From the IMG/VR virus record IMGVR_UViG_3300049489_000400, positions 34,718 to 98,717 of that record: a stretch of 64,000 nt of DNA; one strand, written 5' to 3'. Every line of letters starts with the position of its first letter. Position 1 is the first letter of the stretch. The notes beneath the pieces are model-generated. The model saw nothing but the letters and a program-made list of their open reading frames with translations, had not been told where the DNA came from and searched no databases. Shown one piece after another: positions 60,654 to 64,000 of this stretch. The position numbers and the translations under genes are program-made. The stretch comes from a virus.

Positions 60654-62369
60654 GATCACTTGTTCGTACTCTGAAACATCCTCTCCTCTTTCTTTTAACT
60701 CATCAATAGCTATTTGTCTTGAAGTGTGGGTTTTCATCTTAGCAATCGCCTTCAATGTTTGTACAGGAGCATTTTTAGCCATCTTTTTCAATTCATCTTG
60801 ACTAAATTTTGAATCCTTAGAATCAACAACTTCATCCTCATCATCTTCTCCAGATAAGAAATTTTCCATTTCATCTTTGAAATCAGAATCGGGATTCTCG
60901 TCAAGATATTTTTGAACTTGTTCTTTACTTAATTCTAAACCTCCACTGGCCCATTCTCCAATTTTATCCTCGTCTAAATCTTCAGAACTTGCACCATCCT
61001 CATCTTTCCCGTCACCATCGTCGTCATGACCATCGTTGTCTTGCTCCTTTTCTAAGTCTTTCAACTCTTTCTTTTGCTTGACTGCTTCCTCTTTGTCGTC
61101 TTCGTGAGAATCTGATTCTAAAGTATCAACTAAGTCTTTATGCTCATTAACTAAATCTTTGGTGTCTTCGGTGGTTTTTCCAGGCTCTTCTTCAGATTGA
61201 TCTTTCTCAGAACCTTCTGAATTAGATTCCTCCATATCAAAGAAAAATTCCTCTAATGCACTATCATTCTCATAGCTAACACTACTATTTTCATTTGTTA
61301 TTCCGTAGTTAACCTTTTTAACGAAATCATCAACATCATTCGCTGATTCGTACATTTGCATCAAGAAATCATTCCCGACTTCATTCCCATCTTCATCAAC
61401 AATTCCGTAACTATTTGTGTCTTCTGAAAAATCAGGCTTGCCCCTATCTTCAGAACCTTCATCAGATGATCCAGGATGACCTGTTTTCTCTTTCAATGCA
61501 TCTAAAGCAGCTTGAGCACCGTCAATAGCAGCGTGAGTTTCGGAATGATCAGTTTTGTTAGATTCATGCATCTTTAAGGCTTGAGCTGGAGTTATTCCGT
61601 TCTCAATTGCTGAATCAATAATAGCTTCTCTGTCTGGATGAGAAGCAAGTGCGTTCTTAACAGATTCTGGATCATTGAAATCAATTCCTCCTTCATCTTC
61701 AGAATCAAGTTCACCTCTTTTCTGCAATTCTGCTTTTGCTTCTGCTGCCCCAGGTGCGTTAGGATTCTTTTGTAGAAACGCTTTTAATTGCTCGCTATCC
61801 GTACCTGCCGCATGTGAAGCATATTCTTCAGTACTAAGTTCTCTGTTGATCAAAGATTCTTTTTGTCCTGAATCTTTTTCACTAGAAACTTCAGGATTTT
61901 TATCTTTCGACTCAGTTCCTTCCTCAGCCTTTGGAGTTTTGTCTTGCTTTTCGTCGTCCTTATTGGCTCTTACCCATTTAGTGGTATTTCGACCAGTCTT
62001 ATCGGTTATTTGTTTTTTAACCAACCCCTGCTTTCCTCCTCCACCTGATGAGCCATCAAAGTCCATATGTCCTTTTTCTACGTAAAAATACATATTCTGA
62101 ACATATCCGTTCTCATCAATAACTTCTCTACAAGACAAGCTATTTAGAACCTCTTTGGCTTTTTGTATATCATTCTCATTACCCTTAGTCAATACGTCTT
62201 TAGTGTATTTTTCAAGATTTTCAACTGTATACAAAGGCTCGTCACCTAATGATTTACGAAGGTCTTCAATAGGAAGTGGCGCCGTTCCCGACACCTCTTT
62301 AAATCCCTTTAGAATATTCAATCTTTGATTAAATTGAAATTCATGTATCTGTTCGATATTCTTACTCAT
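60651..62369 (-). CDS. Acidic portal-associated protein, modular
   Basis: A 572-residue, highly acidic, Ser/Glu/Asp/Lys-rich protein. Residues ~50-75 contain NDIQKAKEVL, echoing the portal N-terminus. Residues ~110-140 (GLVKKQITDKTG, then KWVRANKDD) loosely resemble the tag of the ART and AAA+ proteins. Short helical units with AELQKRGE and, at the end, RQIAIDELKERGEDVSEYE recur. The last is nearly identical to a segment of the AAA+ protein. I do not recognise a family. It may be an internal head or portal-vertex protein that organises packaged cargo. Confidence 0.6.
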   Translation of the reverse strand: MSKNIEQIHEFQFNQRLNILKGFKEVSGTAPLPIEDLRKSLGDEPLYTVENLEKYTKDVLTKGNENDIQKAKEVLNSLSCREVIDENGYVQNMYFYVEKGHMDFDGSSGGGGKQGLVKKQITDKTGRNTTKWVRANKDDEKQDKTPKAEEGTESKDKNPEVSSEKDSGQKESLINRELSTEEYASHAAGTDSEQLKAFLQKNPNAPGAAEAKAELQKRGELDSEDEGGIDFNDPESVKNALASHPDREAIIDSAIENGITPAQALKMHESNKTDHSETHAAIDGAQAALDALKEKTGHPGSSDEGSEDRGKPDFSEDTNSYGIVDEDGNEVGNDFLMQMYESANDVDDFVKKVNYGITNENSSVSYENDSALEEFFFDMEESNSEGSEKDQSEEEPGKTTEDTKDLVNEHKDLVDTLESDSHEDDKEEAVKQKKELKDLEKEQDNDGHDDDGDGKDEDGASSEDLDEDKIGEWASGGLELSKEQVQKYLDENPDSDFKDEMENFLSGEDDEDEVVDSKDSKFSQDELKKMAKNAPVQTLKAIAKMKTHTSRQIAIDELKERGEDVSEYEQVI

Positions 62370-62392
62370 ATCAGATTTTTTACTAAATAAGA

Positions 62393-62707
62393 TTAGGCTG
62401 CATCAAGAATAACGTCATCATTGAAAACATCAATAACAACATATAAACCTTCTCCAACCAAAGTGAAGTAATCAATCAAGTCTTTCTCTGTAAGAGTCAA
62501 ACCTATTTCGATAGGACAAGATGTTCCTGTTCCTGCTAATGCATTAATTTTGTTTGCAATAGCATTTGAAGAATCTTTAGTATCAAAATTTGAAACTACA
62601 AATTCTTTTTCTTTAGTACAAACAACTCTTATTTCCAATTCCGTTCCTGCGTCTGGTCCAGAGTTGATTTTCACCTTGTATAATCTAGTTCCTGAATTTG
62701 ATTTCAT
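62393..62707 (-). CDS. Hypothetical small protein
   Basis: A 104-residue, beta-rich protein (TRLYKVKINSGPDAGTELEI; GLYVVIDVFNDDVILDAA). No family recognised. It precedes the acidic portal-associated gene by 23 bases and follows the hypermodification-type gene by about 50 bases containing a 14-base palindrome. It could be a small structural protein; nothing is certain. Confidence 0.55.
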   Translation of the reverse strand: MKSNSGTRLYKVKINSGPDAGTELEIRVVCTKEKEFVVSNFDTKDSSNAIANKINALAGTGTSCPIEIGLTLTEKDLIDYFTLVGEGLYVVIDVFNDDVILDAA

Positions 62708-62722
62708 AACATTTAAATTTTA

Positions 62723-62736
62723 GTAAATATTTACTG
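62723..62736. promoter_or_regulatory. 14-base perfect palindrome upstream of a small gene
   Basis: AGTAAATATTTACT is self-complementary and ends 16 bases before the ATG at 62707. The half-site TTTACT also occurs in the palindrome at 17744-17760. A/T-rich palindromes arise by chance in such DNA, so this is a weak operator candidate. Confidence 0.3.
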
Positions 62737-62758
62737 TAATAATAGCTGTTTATTTAAA

Positions 62759-63775
62759 TCAAGAGTTTGGTTCAAACTTACTTCTCTGTTTGCCTAAACC
62801 TACCTTCATCTTCCAATACTTACTAAACTCACACAACCACATTTCTATCTGATGTAGCGTGAGTTCTCCAGATTTCTTAACTTCGTATCTACTCAAATTT
62901 TTATTCCAATGTAAATACTTAAAATCGCCATATTCCTTTAATTTCTTCTTTGCTATATCAGTTAAAATATGAATAGCATCTTCTTGCTCCTTACCTACTA
63001 ATGCTGGGAATATCAACCTAACTCCTAAACTCGCACCTGGGCCAACATTCGTATAATCGTTCTGATCAAACTTCATAATTTCGATTCCAGAATATCTAGG
63101 AGCATATGTAAAATCTTGATAAAATTCATGAGCAATAAATTGAGCAACGCCTGGTATAGTTCTAAAGAACGAAACTATTTGCTCTGGGTCTTCAGAATTT
63201 AAACACAATTTGTTTATCTTCTTAATGTTAGAATGTATCATAGGAACTGTAACGAAGCAATAACATTCATCCCTAGTTCCTTTTGCGAATGTAGAATTTA
63301 TGTAATAAGCATTCGTAAAAGGGCTTTCACCAGTACTTCTAAATTCTGATACTAAATCAAAAAATTCTTGTTTATCGAATTTGTAATATGAAGGCATTTT
63401 ACCTTTGAAGGATTTAGATTTAACTGAGCCTATAAAATCAAAAAGTTCAGGCTTGTTAAAAATCCTGAACAATAACAGCTTCCATATTATCTCTAATCGG
63501 TCTTTTTCTTTCAATAATACATTTTGTATTTGCCACTGAGAATGTCTGTCTAATTCTCTGTAAACATTCGTGAACTTATTTCTTTGGAAAATTTTATCTT
63601 TAGACCAAGGTTGATTTTCCTTCAATATGAATCTCTTATGCCAGACTTCTTGTCTGTCGAACATAGTCTCAAAGAATAAATCTAAATTTTCCTCACAAAT
63701 GTCTAAATCAGTTGAGGGCAAAAGATGCCCCCAACTCTTCTTATCTAATCTATTTTGCTTTTCGGAACTCATCAA
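62759..63775 (-). CDS. Thymine hypermodification protein (HMUDK-helical / aGPT-PPlase-like)
   Basis: A 338-residue protein. The segments RFILKENQPWSKDKI (48-62), KFTNVYRELDR (67-77) and LLFRIFNKPE (101-110) match the signature of the helical domain of 5-hmdU DNA kinases and alpha-glutamyl/putrescinyl-thymine pyrophosphorylases (PWTxDxIL, FTNVxRExDR, fRxFN). The later IPGVAQFIAHEFYQDF and NVGPGASLGVRLIF also fit that family's glycosylase-like second half. Known relatives help convert 5-hydroxymethyluracil in DNA into larger thymine derivatives. No P-loop kinase domain is fused here. It overlaps the glucosaminidase gene by 26 bases; ATG 63772 is an alternative start. Confidence 0.82.
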   Translation of the reverse strand: MMSSEKQNRLDKKSWGHLLPSTDLDICEENLDLFFETMFDRQEVWHKRFILKENQPWSKDKIFQRNKFTNVYRELDRHSQWQIQNVLLKEKDRLEIIWKLLLFRIFNKPELFDFIGSVKSKSFKGKMPSYYKFDKQEFFDLVSEFRSTGESPFTNAYYINSTFAKGTRDECYCFVTVPMIHSNIKKINKLCLNSEDPEQIVSFFRTIPGVAQFIAHEFYQDFTYAPRYSGIEIMKFDQNDYTNVGPGASLGVRLIFPALVGKEQEDAIHILTDIAKKKLKEYGDFKYLHWNKNLSRYEVKKSGELTLHQIEMWLCEFSKYWKMKVGLGKQRSKFEPNS

Positions 63776-64000
63776 TCAAACTGATTATTTTATTCCTATA
63801 ATTTTTGTCTGATGCATAAACTCTGGAGAGAAAGTCCAAATATTCGTCTTGGTTAGTACAACTTTTAGCAAACTTGGTTTGCCATATTGCGTAGTCTATT
63901 ATACATAATTTCCAATTATCAAAATCAGCATAACCATTCTTACTTCCATTACTTGCAGTCGCTCTTTGTCCTGGATGTTTCATACCAAGAAGGTTATTAT
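63750..64000 (-). CDS. Glucosaminidase-domain protein, C-terminal fragment
   Basis: The frame is open through the right edge of the window, so only the C-terminal ~82 residues are seen. They begin NNLLGMKHPGQR, then SKNGYADFDNWKLCIIDYA and DFLSRVYASDKNYRNKI. This matches the end of bacterial and phage N-acetylglucosaminidase (GH73-like) domains (NNlfGm, gYadYxsw, YAxDpxY). The Met at 63983 lies within this motif and is not the true start. It probably cleaves the glycan strand, as a second lysin or a virion-associated enzyme. Confidence 0.75.
   Translation of the reverse strand, partial: NNLLGMKHPGQRATASNGSKNGYADFDNWKLCIIDYAIWQTKFAKSCTNQDEYLDFLSRVYASDKNYRNKIISLIDEFRKAK

Noticed and set aside
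63750-63983. Complete 77-residue gene starting at 63983
   Set aside because: The frame stays open to the window edge and the residues upstream of that Met (NNLLG) belong to the glucosaminidase motif, so this is a fragment of a larger gene.
1-64000. CRISPR arrays, tRNA genes, insertion sequences, integrase
   Set aside because: No regularly spaced repeats, no cloverleaf with a conserved T-arm, no transposase or integrase motif were seen by eye; a tRNA scan would be decisive.

Overview
The window is an AT-rich stretch of a large virulent-type phage genome with a contractile tail (myovirus morphology). All 60-odd credible genes lie on the minus strand, tightly packed and often overlapping by 1-30 bases, so transcription runs from position 64000 toward position 1. 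Sheath, tube, wedge and hub proteins show the contractile tail. Most starts lack a Shine-Dalgarno sequence and are preceded by A/T-rich leaders. The lysis and baseplate proteins resemble families I associate with phages of Bacteroidota. I therefore infer a Bacteroidota (flavobacterial-type) host, but no host gene is present to prove it.

In transcription order, the right end (64000-59000) holds the 3' end of a glucosaminidase, a protein with the helical domain of thymine-hypermodification enzymes, a small unknown, an acidic portal-associated protein and the portal. Next (59000-54500) come two long fibre-like proteins sharing a Cys-rich domain, one ending in a beta-helix. A lysis cassette follows (54450-52540: coiled-coil membrane protein, holin candidate, CHAP/NlpC-type endolysin, spanin-like protein). 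The head block (52300-41500) holds an F-like minor head protein, a LmbE-like deacetylase plus a glycosyltransferase, an AAA+ ATPase, a kinase-like/ADP-ribosyltransferase protein, a prohead protease fused to a scaffold-like tail, the major capsid protein and a decoration-like protein. The neck, sheath, tube, chaperone and tape-measure block spans 41500-31900. The hub, spike, wedge and fibre block spans 31900-18070.

A 345-base non-coding stretch (17725-18069) separates the virion genes from the replication block. It carries a terminator, a palindrome, repeated half-sites and direct repeats. The replication block (17724-1) holds a UvsW-like helicase, a KilAC-like protein, a DnaB-type helicase, a CHC2/TOPRIM primase, a sigma-like factor, a thymidylate-synthase-family enzyme, a family C (DnaE) polymerase, an HD nucleotidase, a UvsY-like candidate, a gp32-like SSB, a RecA/UvsX recombinase, and the gp47/gp46 (SbcD/SbcC) pair, whose SbcC member runs off the left edge. 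This is a T4-style recombination set joined to a bacterial-type replicative polymerase. The large terminase is not seen and probably lies to the right of the window.

The most interesting content has three parts. (1) A probable thymine DNA hypermodification route: the HMUDK-helical/aGPT-PPlase-like protein plus a long ThyA homologue with an altered active-site motif. (2) A kinase-like plus ADP-ribosyltransferase protein made in the head block, which shares an N-terminal tag with a neighbouring AAA+ ATPase; that ATPase shares another module with the portal-adjacent acidic protein. This looks like a set of virion-internal proteins. (3) Several duplicated non-coding elements that look regulatory.
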